Source of the DNA: Sphingomonadales bacterium 28-55-16
GTDB taxonomy: Bacteria; Pseudomonadota; Alphaproteobacteria; Sphingomonadales; Sphingomonadaceae
DNA: 64,000 nucleotides
Assembly (NCBI GenBank): GCA_002278855.1
Contig: NCGG01000008.1
Location: 38,996 to 102,995 of the forward strand
Direction of reading: 5' to 3'
Positions within the stretch are counted from its first letter, which is position 1, and each line of letters begins with the position of its first letter. A model generated the notes under the pieces. The model saw only the letters and a list, made by a program, of their open reading frames with translations, was not told where the DNA came from and did no database searches. The position numbers and the translations under genes are program-made. Shown in pieces: positions 47,029 to 56,741 of this stretch.

Positions 47029-48180
47029 GTGAATAGAGACAAGACAAATTTGGTTAATTCTTTGGAACATCGCGCAAAAAGCGAAGGATTTGCAGCCTTC
47101 GGTATCGCGCCCGGACGCCTTGCGCCGCGCGCCGGGGAAAGGCTTCGCCAATGGTTGCAGGAAGGGCGCCATGGCGACATGCTCTGGATGGAGAGCCGCG
47201 CCGATGAGCGCGCCAATCCGGATATTCTATGGCCCGAAGTGAAGTCGGTCATCATGCTGGGGATGAGCTACGCGCCGCCGCAGGACCCAATGGCACTTGC
47301 GGACCAAGGCGATCGCGCGCGCATTTCGGTGTATGCGCAGGGCCGCGATTATCATGATGTCGTCAAAGGTGCGTTGAAGCGGCTGGCGGGATGGCTAGCG
47401 CATGAAGCGGACGCTGGCGTTAAGGTCTTCGTCGATACCGCGCCTGTTATGGAGAAAGCCTTGGCGCAATCCGCAGGACTGGGCTGGCAGGGCAAGCACA
47501 GCAATATCGTCAGCCGGGAACATGGCAGTTGGTTATTCTTGGGTGCAATTTACACCACCGCCGAACTTGAACCTGCCGTTGCGGCGGAAGACAGTTGTGG
47601 GACATGCAGTGCGTGTCAGGACATCTGTCCCACCAATGCATTTCCGGCGCCATATCGCTTGGATGCCCGCCGCTGTATTTCTTATCTCACCATCGAGCAT
47701 AAAGGGCCAATTGATCCTGAATTGCGTCCCCTCATGGGCAACCACATTTATGGCTGTGACGATTGCCTGGCGGTCTGCCCATGGAACAAATTTGCCGAAA
47801 CGGCGGCTGCGCACAAAGCGTTCTTGCCGCGCGCCGAATTGGTAGCGCCCCAAATTGCGGATTTATTGACTTTGGATGATGCTGCTTTTCGAAAATTGTT
47901 TTCCGGTTCGCCGATTAAAAGGATTGGCCGTGACCGGTTTGTGCGTAATGTCCTTATCGCTGCGGGCAATGGCGGCGATGCGGAGGTTGTTGCGCAGGTC
48001 GAAACGCTGTTGCACGACGCGGCGCCTGTCGTGCGCGGGGCAGCGATCTGGGCATTGTCGCGCCTGTCGCCTGAGGCGCTTGAGCGTCAGCGGCAGACGT
48101 TATGGGCGAATGAGCAGGATCCGTCGGTACGCGCGGAATGGGACATTGCATCTGGCGATGCGGAGATGGTTGCCCGTTAG
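47029..48180 (+). CDS. queG: Epoxyqueuosine reductase
   Basis: Catalyses the last step of queuosine formation in tRNA, a cobalamin-dependent reduction of epoxyqueuosine. The 383-residue protein has two [4Fe-4S] ferredoxin motifs, [16 protein letters not shown] and [15 protein letters not shown], and a C-terminal HEAT-like repeat region. Start is a GTG at 47029; 46 bp separate it from the divergent ABC ATPase. Its stop codon overlaps that of the convergent lipoprotein gene. Confidence 0.94.
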   Translation: MNRDKTNLVNSLEHRAKSEGFAAFGIAPGRLAPRAGERLRQWLQEGRHGDMLWMESRADERANPDILWPEVKSVIMLGMSYAPPQDPMALADQGDRARISVYAQGRDYHDVVKGALKRLAGWLAHEADAGVKVFVDTAPVMEKALAQSAGLGWQGKHSNIVSREHGSWLFLGAIYTTAELEPAVAAEDSCGTCSACQDICPTNAFPAPYRLDARRCISYLTIEHKGPIDPELRPLMGNHIYGCDDCLAVCPWNKFAETAAAHKAFLPRAELVAPQIADLLTLDDAAFRKLFSGSPIKRIGRDRFVRNVLIAAGNGGDAEVVAQVETLLHDAAPVVRGAAIWALSRLSPEALERQRQTLWANEQDPSVRAEWDIASGDAEMVAR

Positions 48181-48581
48181 CGGCGCTGCAATGCCTCAAC
48201 GCATGCGGCACGGTCTACGGCTGCGCCGTCGCTGCGCCGTGCATCGACATAAGTGACCACTTCACGGCCACCTCTGCTCTCGGGATAGAGAAACGCGTCG
48301 AGGATGCAGGGTTTGCCGACAAATTGTAGTTTTCGGCCATAGACTTCGACAACATCAAGCCGCGGCTCGCCGAATTGGCGCTTTAATGCGTTGATGTCTT
48401 TGCCGATCACACCCTCAAGCCCGCGCGGGGCGATAACAGGCCGCGCGGAAAAAGATGCGGCGGTGTGCTCCAAAGGTACAGGTTGACGTGCCGCCGGGCG
48501 TGTTATTGGGCGCGCTTCCGGTACTGAAACGCAAGCAGCCAGCAGCAACGTCCCTAAAGTGAGAGGGATGGCTATTTTCAT
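48177..48581 (-). CDS. Hypothetical lipoprotein
   Basis: An unrecognised 134-residue predicted lipoprotein (lipobox LLAAC near residue 16). The mature part contains the SmpA/OmlA-like phrase [20 protein letters not shown] and two cysteines near the C-terminus that could form a disulfide. The ATG at 48581 is preferred over a longer frame to 48716 because it opens the signal sequence. Its stop (TAA) overlaps the queG stop (TAG) on the other strand. Confidence 0.75.
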   Translation of the reverse strand: MKIAIPLTLGTLLLAACVSVPEARPITRPAARQPVPLEHTAASFSARPVIAPRGLEGVIGKDINALKRQFGEPRLDVVEVYGRKLQFVGKPCILDAFLYPESRGGREVVTYVDARRSDGAAVDRAACVEALQRR

Positions 48582-48748
48582 AATGATGTGTTTTCGGAAT
48601 GCACCATCTTGACCATGACAGCAGCGACACGCCTGCCGGACAGGCTTTGGAACGAAAGCATCAGTGCGTGGATCATGTTGTCTTTCTAAAGCGCTTGCCG
48701 GAAATGTCCAACCCAACTAGGGCGCGCTTGGCTAAAATAGGAACGCTT

Positions 48749-49744
48749 ATGACTGATACCCGCTTCGACGTCCTCGCAATTGGCAACGCGATTGTGGATA
48801 TCATAGCCGACACAGACGATGCATTTATCGCAGGCGAGGGCCTGACGAAGGGCAGCATGCAGCTCATCGACGAAGCACGCGCGCAGGCATTGTATGCGCA
48901 TATGGGACCCGCGCGCGAAATCAGCGGTGGTTCGGCTGCCAACACCTTGGCTGGGCTTGCGCTGCTTGGGCACAAGACCGCGTTTATCGGGCAAGTGGCT
49001 ACTGACCAGCTCGGCGAAGTGTTCGCGCATGATATCCGTGCCGGCGGCATTCATTTTGATATTCCTGCCCGCGAAGGCGCACCTTCGACCGCGCGGTGCT
49101 ATATTTTGGTAACGCCGGATGCGCAGCGCACGATGAACACCTTTTTAGGGGCGTCGCAATATCTGCCGGCAACCGTGATCGACAAATCGCTGATCGAAAG
49201 CGCCGCAATTTTGTATCTTGAGGGCTATTTGTGGGACCCAGAAGAACCCCGCGCCGCTATGCGCACCGCGATTGACGTCGCGCGCGCAGCTGGCCGCAAG
49301 GTTGCCCTGACCTTGTCAGACGCTTTTGTGATTTCACGCCACGGGCCGGATTTCTTGGCTGAGATGGAAGCCGGCCGCATCGACATATTATTCGCCAACG
49401 AAGTCGAAATTTGCGCGCTGAACAACAGCGATGATTTCGAAACCTCGGTTGCTGCTATCGCCGCGAAAGTCCCGTTGCTTGTGTGTACACGCGGCGAACA
49501 TGGCGCCATTGCGGTCGAAAATGGTGTGCGCACGCAAGTGGGCGCGGAGCCTGTGGCGCAGCTGGTTGATACAACGGGTGCTGGGGATTTGTTTGCGGCT
49601 GGCGTGTTTGCTGGCCTTGCGCAGGGCCGTTCTATGGCAGATTGCCTTACGATGGGTGCCGTATGCGCGGCTGAAATCATTTCGCATTATGGCGCGCGAC
49701 CCGAAGCGGATATCGCTGATCTCGTCACCAAACGGCTGGGTTAA
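48749..49744 (+). CDS. Adenosine kinase-type PfkB sugar kinase
   Basis: A 331-residue ribokinase-family enzyme that probably phosphorylates adenosine to AMP. It shows GNAIVDIIA at the start, the first PfkB motif GGSAANTLAGLALLG, and the second motif DTTGAGDLFAAGVF with the catalytic Asp. Sphingomonad and Rhizobium proteins of this form are annotated as adenosine kinase. AGGAA lies 7 nt upstream of the ATG at 48749. Its stop overlaps that of the convergent flippase gene. Confidence 0.9.
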   Translation: MTDTRFDVLAIGNAIVDIIADTDDAFIAGEGLTKGSMQLIDEARAQALYAHMGPAREISGGSAANTLAGLALLGHKTAFIGQVATDQLGEVFAHDIRAGGIHFDIPAREGAPSTARCYILVTPDAQRTMNTFLGASQYLPATVIDKSLIESAAILYLEGYLWDPEEPRAAMRTAIDVARAAGRKVALTLSDAFVISRHGPDFLAEMEAGRIDILFANEVEICALNNSDDFETSVAAIAAKVPLLVCTRGEHGAIAVENGVRTQVGAEPVAQLVDTTGAGDLFAAGVFAGLAQGRSMADCLTMGAVCAAEIISHYGARPEADIADLVTKRLG

Positions 49745-51237
49745 GACCGCTTTTTACGGAACAGGACCCGGTCTTCGGCGGCGAAACCCCAGCGCCAGAT
49801 GATCCAACCATAAAGGCCAAGGATCGCAGGGACGCCAACCGTCAATTCTACCCATTCGAAACGGGCGGGTAAGCTAATAAAGGCCATGCCAAGCAATGCC
49901 CCGGCCGCGACCGCGGATAACAATGCCCAGCGCAAAACACGGATGTTCTGCCCCAACAATTGTGCCAAAAACCGGGACTTCACCACAGACCCAATGCCCA
50001 GCGAAATCATCAGGCCACACGCAACGGCGGCGGCTTGATACAGCCCAACATATTCCGGTTTTACGGGCAAATCCTGTGCTAACTGGATGAGGCCGACGCT
50101 CACCAATGCCTGCACGACCAGCATGCCGAGGGAGATCAACAGGTTCCGGTGGCGCGCCATATAGACCAATGCGGACTCGCTCACGACCGCCGCAGCTGCC
50201 GCCACCTCGGCCGCGAGCAGAAAGACAAGCGCCCCGGTGCCGCCAACAAATTCAGGCCCAATCAGGCCCATTACCGCCGCACCGGGAATGCCGAGTGCTA
50301 AGGCGATACCCGCTTGTGCGGCGATGATCCAGAAACCGACTTGACCTATTTGCTTGGCAATTTCGGCATAATTGCGCGTTTGCAAGTTGCGGGTGATGAC
50401 CGGACCCAAGATCGGGTCGAAACTGCTTTTCAACTTCTGCGGCAAGCTTGCGACCTGTTGCGCAACATAATAGATTCCAACAACGGCTGGCGAAGCGAAC
50501 AGCCCCAATATGGCAAGATCAAGCCGCCTGCTGCCCCATTCGGCGGCATCTGCTGCCGCGAGCGGCAAATTCCGTTGCGCGATGCCCAATGCACGCGTCA
50601 GGCTTGGTCGCCAGCCACGGGGAGCGCCATAGCTGCGCCATAATGGCCAAAGCGCGAAGAACAACGCGGCCACAAGCGAGGCAACATAGGCTAGGATCAA
50701 TCCGTCGCGTGCGGAATAAAAGTAAAATACACCCACAGCGATGCTGATTGTCCAAGGTTCAACGACCGCGCGTGCGCGCACCGTCGAGACAATGTCGAAT
50801 TTATAGGCAAGGGCAGACAAGGCGATGTCGGTGGCCACAATCGCAAAAATCGCCAAAGGCAAGAAACGGTCAAGTCCGGTGATCCCGCTGTTGGGAAACA
50901 TCAGCTGCGGCAATGTTATAAGAAAGGCAGCGCCCAATGCCGCCGCTGCCATTGCGGCGAGTAAGGCGTCTGCGACGATGTGCGCCTGTGGCTGGTCATC
51001 TTTTGACAAAAGCTCCGCCAAACCACGACGCAGGCCGAGTGAGGCCAATTGCGCAGCAAATTCGATGATAAGCAAAGCATAAGCAAAGCGGCCCAGCGCT
51101 TCTGGACCATAAAGCCGGCCCGCGATGAACAGGAAAGGGATCCGCGCCGCCAAACGGAGCACAAAACCAAAGACATTGGTCCGGCCACCCTTGGCGAGCG
51201 CTTGAATGTCTTCTTCATCGGTTCTGGCTGCGGTCAA
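49741..51237 (-). CDS. Polysaccharide flippase-like MOP-superfamily transporter (Wzx-like)
   Basis: A 498-residue membrane protein with about fourteen hydrophobic helices, in the oligosaccharide/lipid flippase branch of the MATE/MOP superfamily. The opening TNVFGFVLRLAARIPFLFIAGRLYGPEALGRFAYA matches the family start. No glycosyltransferase cluster surrounds it, so its substrate is unknown. It stands apart from the MATE pump at 15.5-17 kb. Confidence 0.85.
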   Translation of the reverse strand: MTAARTDEEDIQALAKGGRTNVFGFVLRLAARIPFLFIAGRLYGPEALGRFAYALLIIEFAAQLASLGLRRGLAELLSKDDQPQAHIVADALLAAMAAAALGAAFLITLPQLMFPNSGITGLDRFLPLAIFAIVATDIALSALAYKFDIVSTVRARAVVEPWTISIAVGVFYFYSARDGLILAYVASLVAALFFALWPLWRSYGAPRGWRPSLTRALGIAQRNLPLAAADAAEWGSRRLDLAILGLFASPAVVGIYYVAQQVASLPQKLKSSFDPILGPVITRNLQTRNYAEIAKQIGQVGFWIIAAQAGIALALGIPGAAVMGLIGPEFVGGTGALVFLLAAEVAAAAAVVSESALVYMARHRNLLISLGMLVVQALVSVGLIQLAQDLPVKPEYVGLYQAAAVACGLMISLGIGSVVKSRFLAQLLGQNIRVLRWALLSAVAAGALLGMAFISLPARFEWVELTVGVPAILGLYGWIIWRWGFAAEDRVLFRKKRS

Positions 51238-51278
51238 GTGGTACCCTCTGTTCGGTAATTAGCGGATTTAGCCCGCCG

Positions 51279-52274
51279 TTACCAGCTTTCGGACCTGAGT
51301 GGCCGGGCAAGTAATGCAGCAACAATCGTGTCGACCGTGGCCGCATTGGTCAACAATGCGCAAACAGCTGAAACGATGGGCATTTCGACACCTAAAGCGT
51401 GTGCAGACTTTAAAAGTACGGGCGCTGTAAACGCGCCTTCGGCAATAGTTTGCCGATCGGCAAGCAAGCTTTCTGATGTGTGGCCTTGCCCAAGCCCACG
51501 GCCCAAGGAAAAGTTACGTGAATTTTCCGAACTGCATGTCAGCACGAGGTCGCCCAGGCCGGATAGCCCAGCGAGCGTTTCTGCTTTTGCCCCGCGCGCA
51601 AGGCCATATCGCTGCATTTCGGCAAAGCCCCGTGCGATTAAGGCGGCCCGTGCATTCAGGCCGAGCCCCGCGCCATCGACCACACCGCACGCAATTGCGA
51701 GCACATTTTTAACAGCCCCGCCAATTTCCGCGCCAACAACATCGTCGGTCCAATAGGTGCGGAAGGCGGGCGTTGCAATCATAGGCATAAGGACCGAAGC
51801 AAGCGCTTGATTTGTCGTAGCGAGCGTAACGGCTGTGGGTTTCCCGGCCGCCACTTCATGCGCAAATGTCGGCCCGGACAGCACCGCCAGAGGGTTGCGC
51901 GGTCGCACCTGCGCCGCGATGTCCGACAGCAGCATTTGGGTGCCTGCCTCAATACCCTTTGCGCATAAAATAAGCGGCGCTTGGGTGTCGGGCAGCGCTG
52001 CCAATGTGGAACGGACATATTGTGCGGGGGTAACGATCAACAATGCGCTGCATTCTTTCATGCGGGCAAGATCAGCAGTCGCTGCAATCCGGGACGATAA
52101 TGCTGTGCCCGGTAGGAAGAGTATGTTTTCATGTTGGGCGTTCACACTGCGTACGACGTCTTCTTCGCGGGCCCAAAGCAGGACATGGTCATGGATGTGC
52201 GCCATAACGGCGGCAAGCGCAGTGCCCCATGCGCCACCGCCAATGATGCCTACCGGATAACGCGCACCGTTCAT
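51279..52274 (-). CDS. gpsA: Glycerol-3-phosphate dehydrogenase [NAD(P)+]
   Basis: Makes sn-glycerol 3-phosphate for phospholipids. The 331-residue protein has the Rossmann motif [13 protein letters not shown] at the start, the GpsA signature [18 protein letters not shown], and the catalytic Lys in [16 protein letters not shown]. It starts within the last codon of tsaD (4-nt overlap), a tsaD-gpsA pairing common in this group. Confidence 0.96.
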   Translation of the reverse strand: MNGARYPVGIIGGGAWGTALAAVMAHIHDHVLLWAREEDVVRSVNAQHENILFLPGTALSSRIAATADLARMKECSALLIVTPAQYVRSTLAALPDTQAPLILCAKGIEAGTQMLLSDIAAQVRPRNPLAVLSGPTFAHEVAAGKPTAVTLATTNQALASVLMPMIATPAFRTYWTDDVVGAEIGGAVKNVLAIACGVVDGAGLGLNARAALIARGFAEMQRYGLARGAKAETLAGLSGLGDLVLTCSSENSRNFSLGRGLGQGHTSESLLADRQTIAEGAFTAPVLLKSAHALGVEMPIVSAVCALLTNAATVDTIVAALLARPLRSESW

Positions 52275-53305
52275 GCTTTCACGCCTGCACCGCGTGCGGG
52301 TGCGGCATGGGGGTCAAGTGGCCAACGCGGGCGCGCCACAAAGTCCAAACCGTCCGTCAGACCCATTGCGAAGCGCTCTGCGCCCGCCCATGCGATCATC
52401 ACGCCATTATCGGTGCACAACCACAAAGGGGGTGCGACAAAACGCATATTGCGCTGTTCGGCCAGCTTTTCCAGCATTTCGCGGATCGGAACATTGGCCG
52501 CAACGCCGCCTGCAACGACTAAGGCTGCCGGCGCATCAATGCGATCAAGCGTATATGTGATGCGGTCATACAAACAGTCGATTACCGCCAATTGGAACGA
52601 CGCGGCGATGTCCTCAACTTTATATTGCCCGGTTTCATGTGCACGAAGGACCGCGCTTTTGAGGCCAGCAAAAGAGAAATGCGGTTCATCCGCACCTTTC
52701 AATGGACGGGGGAGCGGCACGTTGCGTGGGTTGCCGATGGCTGCGGCGCGCTCGACCGCTGGCCCTCCGGGAAAACCGAGGCCCAATATCTTGGCGGTTT
52801 TGTCAAATGCCTCACCCACCGCATCATCAATGGTGGTCGCCAGCCGGTTATAATCGCCAACGCCATTGACCCGAAGCAACTGACAATGGCCGCCCGACAC
52901 AAGCAACAGCAGATAAGGAAAGTGCAGATCGGCATCGATGAGCCGCGGCGACAAAGCGTGGCCCTCAAGATGGTTGACCGCAATCAATGGTTTGCCCGAT
53001 GCCATGGCTAATGCCTTTGCCGTGACTAAGCCGACCATCACGCCGCCAATTAGACCGGGGCCAGCCGTTGCTGCAATTGCATCCACATCGTTCAGGGTCA
53101 GGCCAGCATCCGCCAACGCGGTTTCAACCAACGGCGTCATCAGTTCGGCATGCGCGCGGGCAGCGATTTCGGGGACTACGCCACCAAATGCGCGATGATG
53201 GTCCTCTTGTCCCGCCAAGGCATGGCTGAGTATCGCCCTGTCGGAACGCACAATTGCGGCTGCGGTTTCGTCGCAGCTGGATTCAAGACCAAGGATGATT
53301 GCCAT
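52271..53305 (-). CDS. tsaD: tRNA N6-adenosine threonylcarbamoyltransferase
   Basis: Installs threonylcarbamoyl on A37 of ANN-decoding tRNAs. The 344-residue ASKHA-fold enzyme opens with [15 protein letters not shown], has the metal-binding [13 protein letters not shown] (HxxxH), and the [13 protein letters not shown] glycine-rich segment. Only 42 bp separate its start from divergent hemC. Confidence 0.97.
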   Translation of the reverse strand: MAIILGLESSCDETAAAIVRSDRAILSHALAGQEDHHRAFGGVVPEIAARAHAELMTPLVETALADAGLTLNDVDAIAATAGPGLIGGVMVGLVTAKALAMASGKPLIAVNHLEGHALSPRLIDADLHFPYLLLLVSGGHCQLLRVNGVGDYNRLATTIDDAVGEAFDKTAKILGLGFPGGPAVERAAAIGNPRNVPLPRPLKGADEPHFSFAGLKSAVLRAHETGQYKVEDIAASFQLAVIDCLYDRITYTLDRIDAPAALVVAGGVAANVPIREMLEKLAEQRNMRFVAPPLWLCTDNGVMIAWAGAERFAMGLTDGLDFVARPRWPLDPHAAPARGAGVKA

Positions 53306-53347
53306 TGTGCTTTCCCATAGGTGGACGTGGCGCTATGAACAAGCCGC

Positions 53348-54283
53348 ATGACAGCTTCTACATTCACAGTCGAGCGCCCCTTACGGGTTGGAACGCGGCG
53401 TTCTCCGTTGGCTTTGGCGCAAGCCGAGATGACCAAGGCCGCGCTGATGGCAGCGCATAATTTGCCAGATGCGGCTGTAACCCTCGTCCCGATGTTGGCC
53501 ACAGGGGACAAAATTCAGGATCGACCACTTGCCGACATTGGCGGGAAAGCACTGTGGACCAAGGAGTTAGAGCGCGCGCTGATCGATGATCAGATCGATA
53601 TTGCCGTCCATTCGATGAAAGACGTGGAAACATGGCGCCCCGATATTTTCGTGATTTCGGCCATGCTGCCGCGCGCAGATGTCCATGACCGATTGATCGG
53701 AGCTTTGGCGCTTGAGAATATCCAGCAAGGTGCGCGGGTGGGGACGTCTAGCCCCAGACGTGCGGCCCAATTCAAACGCCTGCGGCCTGATGTGCAGATT
53801 GTGCCATTGCGTGGGAATGTCGCCACGCGGCTTGCCCATATTGATGCAGGTGACGCTGATGCGACACTGCTTGCGGCGGCCGGGCTTGACCGTTTGGGCA
53901 TGGGTGATGTCGGCGCTGTATTGCCGCTTGACACCTTTTTGCCAGCAGCATCGCAAGGCGCAGTCGGCATTGATCGCTTGGCCAGCCGTGAAGATCTATT
54001 GCCCATTCTGGCGGCAATCAATGATGCCGATACGTTTATCGCCGTGACTGCCGAGCGCGAATTTCTCGCTGCCGTGGGCGGCAATTGCCATTCGCCAGTT
54101 GCCGCATTGGCGCAAGTCGAAGGGACGCAGATCAGGTTGCGGGCCGAGATTTTCACAGCCGACGGCAGTGAAATGCAATGCGGTGCAAATCTATATGCGA
54201 TTGGCGGCGATGGTGCAGCGCAGCTTGCGCAAGAATTGCTGGGAAAAGCGAGCGCCAAGCTGCGCGGCATGTTTGCATCGTGA
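53348..54283 (+). CDS. hemC: Hydroxymethylbilane synthase
   Basis: Polymerises four porphobilinogens into hydroxymethylbilane in haem synthesis. The 311-residue protein shows RVGTRRSPLALAQAEM, KELERALIDDQIDIAVHSMKD (with the catalytic Asp shortly after) and VGTSSPRRAAQFK. The dipyrromethane cofactor cysteine is in VGGNCHSPVAA, a variant of the usual GGCQxP sequence. Overlaps hemD by 4 nt (GTGA). Confidence 0.96.
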   Translation: MTASTFTVERPLRVGTRRSPLALAQAEMTKAALMAAHNLPDAAVTLVPMLATGDKIQDRPLADIGGKALWTKELERALIDDQIDIAVHSMKDVETWRPDIFVISAMLPRADVHDRLIGALALENIQQGARVGTSSPRRAAQFKRLRPDVQIVPLRGNVATRLAHIDAGDADATLLAAAGLDRLGMGDVGAVLPLDTFLPAASQGAVGIDRLASREDLLPILAAINDADTFIAVTAEREFLAAVGGNCHSPVAALAQVEGTQIRLRAEIFTADGSEMQCGANLYAIGGDGAAQLAQELLGKASAKLRGMFAS

Positions 54284-54975
54284 ATTTGTTAATCATCCGG
54301 CCGCAACCCGGAGCGGATGCCACTGCGCATCGCCTGCGCGCCGCAGGACATGCGCCTTGCATCATGCCGCTATTTGCCATTGAGCATTTGCCCTGCCCGC
54401 CGGTGTCTGCGGAGGGTTATGACGCGATATTGCTGACCAGCGGCAATGCTGCGCGCGCGGCGGTGGATTTCCTGACATGCGACCATGATTTGCCAATTTA
54501 TGTGGTGGGCAGTGCCACCGCCAGCGCGCTGCACAAGCTGTCGGTACCGGTTACTAAAACGGGTTCGGATGGCATGGAGGCGCTGGTGGAGGTTGCAGTT
54601 GCCGATGGCCATAGGCGCTTTTTGTGGCTGGCGGGTGAAGACCATAATGCTATCCCGCACCTAGACGGCTTAAGCATCGACATTGAAATTGTGTATCGAA
54701 GCGCCGCAGTTAACACGCCAGATGACTTTGCACGCAACGTAACCCAAAGCGACTTGGTTGTCCTGCATTCGTCACGCGCCGCAGCGCATTTTGCTGGTCT
54801 TTGCGATGGGTTGAAACTGCCCCGCCGCACCATTGCGCTTGCGACATTCTCAAACGCAATTGCGCGGTCGGCCGGCACAGGCTGGGCGTCAACGATCGTT
54901 GCAGATACCCCGAATGACGCTGCTTTGCTTGCGGCGATCCAGAGGCAATTCAAAATGGCGCATTGCGCACCTTGA
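54280..54975 (+). CDS. hemD: Uroporphyrinogen-III synthase
   Basis: Cyclises hydroxymethylbilane to uroporphyrinogen III. The 231-residue protein starts at a GTG at 54280 that overlaps the hemC stop and opens NLLIIRPQPGADATAHRLR, the family N-terminus; DAILLTSGNAARA and LVVLHSSRAAAHFAG are the next conserved stretches. HemD sequences diverge strongly, so the call leans on gene order as well. A longer frame starting at 54178 lies inside hemC and is not used. Confidence 0.9.
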   Translation: MNLLIIRPQPGADATAHRLRAAGHAPCIMPLFAIEHLPCPPVSAEGYDAILLTSGNAARAAVDFLTCDHDLPIYVVGSATASALHKLSVPVTKTGSDGMEALVEVAVADGHRRFLWLAGEDHNAIPHLDGLSIDIEIVYRSAAVNTPDDFARNVTQSDLVVLHSSRAAAHFAGLCDGLKLPRRTIALATFSNAIARSAGTGWASTIVADTPNDAALLAAIQRQFKMAHCAP

Positions 54976-55001
54976 TGGAACGCGGCTATCGAAGGATCAA
55001 C

Positions 55002-55865
55002 ATGAACGATTTTCCAACGGCACAATCGGCACAGCCTGCTTCACGCGGCAAGTTGAAATTCAAGCACATCATGCTGCTGCTTGCGGTCGCCTTTGTCGGC
55101 GGCGCCGCGGCAACATGGTGGCTGGCCGATTCTTATGGCATATTGACCCCACCTGTGTCGGCTGACGCGACCGACGCAGTCAGCGATAATGCGCCACCAT
55201 CGGCGGCGAATGTGGCGTCTGTTCCGCCTCCGGTTGCGGGCATGACGGCGCAGGTTGAGGGTCAGATCGTTCCCGTTTATGTAACAGATTCTGCCATTTC
55301 GAGTGATGCCCTGCGGGGCGAAGGGCTGTTGCTGACCTATGCCGTCCGCCGAACGCTCGATAATGGGGCACCCTTGGGATATCTGGCCGAACAGCTTCGG
55401 CTCCGTTTTGGTGCAACCCAGCCCCAAGCGGTTAGAGCTGTTATTTCAGCAGCGAAGGCTCCCGTCACAATCGCAAATTTGCAAGCCGAGTTAGGCGGTC
55501 TTGCGCCTGAATTGATGAGCGGTAACCGTGCGGACGGTGTCTGGACCATGATGCAGCAAGAATTGTCCCAGCTTTTCGTTCTGCGTCGTGATGCGGTGGC
55601 TATGTTGCCACCAGAGCAGCGGCTGATCCGCGCACAAGCGCTGGTCGAAGGTGGCAAAATGGCTGCCGCCATGCAGGAAGTTGCAGCCATGCCCGGTGCG
55701 TCTGCCGCGCAGTCCTGGATGGTCCGGGCAAAACGCTACACCGATGCGCGCAAAGCGCTCGACCGGTTGGAGCAAATGGCACTCATGCGTCCTGTGGTTG
55801 TGCCTATGGCCGTGCCATCAGCCATCAAGGCGCCGACCTCCGACACGTCCCAAGACCCGCTCTAA
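55002..55865 (+). CDS. Mitofilin/HemX-like inner membrane protein
   Basis: A 287-residue protein with one N-terminal membrane helix (about 25-45), an Ala/Pro-rich periplasmic stretch, and a helical C-terminal domain that ends WMVRAKRYTDARKALDRLEQ. Position after hemC-hemD and this layout match the short mitofilin/HemX-like proteins found next to hemD in alphaproteobacteria; the resemblance in sequence is weak. AAGGA upstream supports the ATG at 55002; an ATG at 54975 overlapping hemD is possible. Confidence 0.7.
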   Translation: MNDFPTAQSAQPASRGKLKFKHIMLLLAVAFVGGAAATWWLADSYGILTPPVSADATDAVSDNAPPSAANVASVPPPVAGMTAQVEGQIVPVYVTDSAISSDALRGEGLLLTYAVRRTLDNGAPLGYLAEQLRLRFGATQPQAVRAVISAAKAPVTIANLQAELGGLAPELMSGNRADGVWTMMQQELSQLFVLRRDAVAMLPPEQRLIRAQALVEGGKMAAAMQEVAAMPGASAAQSWMVRAKRYTDARKALDRLEQMALMRPVVVPMAVPSAIKAPTSDTSQDPL

Positions 55866-55901
55866 GCTTTTCAAGCCCGCAGCCCCGGCATCTCGCCGCA
55901 A

Positions 55902-55918
55902 TTGGCACGATGATTGCT
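55902..55918 (+). promoter_or_regulatory. Sigma-54 promoter upstream of flgA
   Basis: TTGGCACG, 4 nt, TTGCT. The -24 GG (55904-55905) and -12 GC (55916-55917) are separated by exactly 10 nt, and the match to the RpoN consensus TTGGCACG-N4-TTGCW is complete. It is 33 nt upstream of the flgA ATG. Confidence 0.85.
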
Positions 55919-55950
55919 CACTTTGGAACATAGAATCCAAAGGAGCATAT

Positions 55951-56379
55951 ATGCTTAGCGTACTATTTTTACTCGCCACTGCGCCGACGCAGTTTGAGCA
56001 ACTCGAGACCCTCGACCAGAATATCGCGCGTTACGCAGATGCCGAACCCATTGATAAGCGACTAAAACTTGCGCAATGTCCCCAATCCCCCATCGTTGCG
56101 CCCCCGGTTGACGGTGTCGTGATCGTGCGCTGCCCCGCCCTTGGCTGGCGTATTCGCGTTCCGGTCCGCACCTTATCTGGAGCCGATAACAACGCGCGCA
56201 TCGTGATCCGCAAGGGCGATAGGATTGAATGCGTGACCGAGGGAATGGGCTTTGCTGTGTCTGCACAGATGATCGCGCTAGATGATGCCGGCATTGGCCA
56301 ATCCCTGCGTGTCAAATCGCTGACATCTCAAACGCCTATGACCGCAGTGGCCAAAGCACGCGGGCGAGCAGTATTTTAA
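55951..56379 (+). CDS. flgA: Flagellar P-ring assembly protein FlgA-like
   Basis: A periplasmic chaperone for the flagellar P ring. The 142-residue protein has a short N-terminal signal (MLSVLFLLATAP), then a SAF-type C-terminal domain with the FlgA pattern: VIRKGDRIECVTEGMGFAVS, followed by GQSLRVKSLTSQTPMTAVAKARG. It is shorter than E. coli FlgA (219) and keeps mainly the conserved C-terminal part. AAGGAG precedes the ATG. Preceded by a perfect sigma-54 promoter. Confidence 0.85.
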   Translation: MLSVLFLLATAPTQFEQLETLDQNIARYADAEPIDKRLKLAQCPQSPIVAPPVDGVVIVRCPALGWRIRVPVRTLSGADNNARIVIRKGDRIECVTEGMGFAVSAQMIALDDAGIGQSLRVKSLTSQTPMTAVAKARGRAVF

Positions 56380-56382
56380 AAT

Positions 56383-56409
56383 TAAAGAGACCCGACCTTC
56401 TGCCGTTTT
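56383..56409 (+). promoter_or_regulatory. Sigma-28 (FliA) promoter upstream of flgM
   Basis: TAAA at 56383-56386 is followed after exactly 15 nt by GCCGTTTT at 56402-56409. The flagellar sigma-28 consensus is TAAA-N15-GCCGATAA, so the -35 and the GCCG core match fully. It starts four bases after the flgA stop codon. Confidence 0.7.
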
Positions 56410-56412
56410 TAG

Positions 56413-56451
56413 TTCCGTTGAGGCTGTCAGCTTTCCGACAGCCTAGCGGAA
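56413..56451 (+). other. Leader hairpin of flgM
   Basis: AGGCTGTC (56421-56428) and GACAGCCT (56437-56444) form a perfect 8-bp stem. Outer bases TTCCG (56413-56417) and CGGAA (56447-56451) extend it by 5 bp across a small internal loop. It lies at the expected transcription start and abuts the AAGGGA ribosome site. No T run follows, so it is not a terminator. Confidence 0.6.
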
Positions 56452-56461
56452 AGGGAAAGAA

Positions 56462-56737
56462 ATGGTTCATTCGGTCACGTCCAAACCACCCATATTGGTG
56501 GCCGTTACATCGAAATTCGCGCCGGAATCTGCGGCCATGCGTAACGCAGCCGCTCAAATTCCACAGCCGACGACGCAAAATATCAGCCTTGCGAGCGCAC
56601 TGGCCCAAAAAGGCCCGCCCTTCGACCCCGCCCGGATAGCGTCGTTGAAAGAAGCCATTGCCAGCGGCAGTTACCGCATTGACCTGGGTGCCATAGCCGA
56701 CGGCATCATTCGTTTTGGATCGACTAACGCAGGCTGA
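56462..56737 (+). CDS. flgM: Anti-sigma-28 factor FlgM
   Basis: Holds FliA inactive until the hook is complete and FlgM is exported. The 91-residue protein has the disordered N-terminal half typical of FlgM and the conserved FliA-binding end FDPARIASLKEAIASGSYRI, followed by IADGII. Preceded by the sigma-28 promoter and hairpin, so FliA should activate its own inhibitor. The FlgN-like gene starts 4 nt after its stop. Confidence 0.92.
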   Translation: MVHSVTSKPPILVAVTSKFAPESAAMRNAAAQIPQPTTQNISLASALAQKGPPFDPARIASLKEAIASGSYRIDLGAIADGIIRFGSTNAG

Positions 56738-56741
56738 GGTG

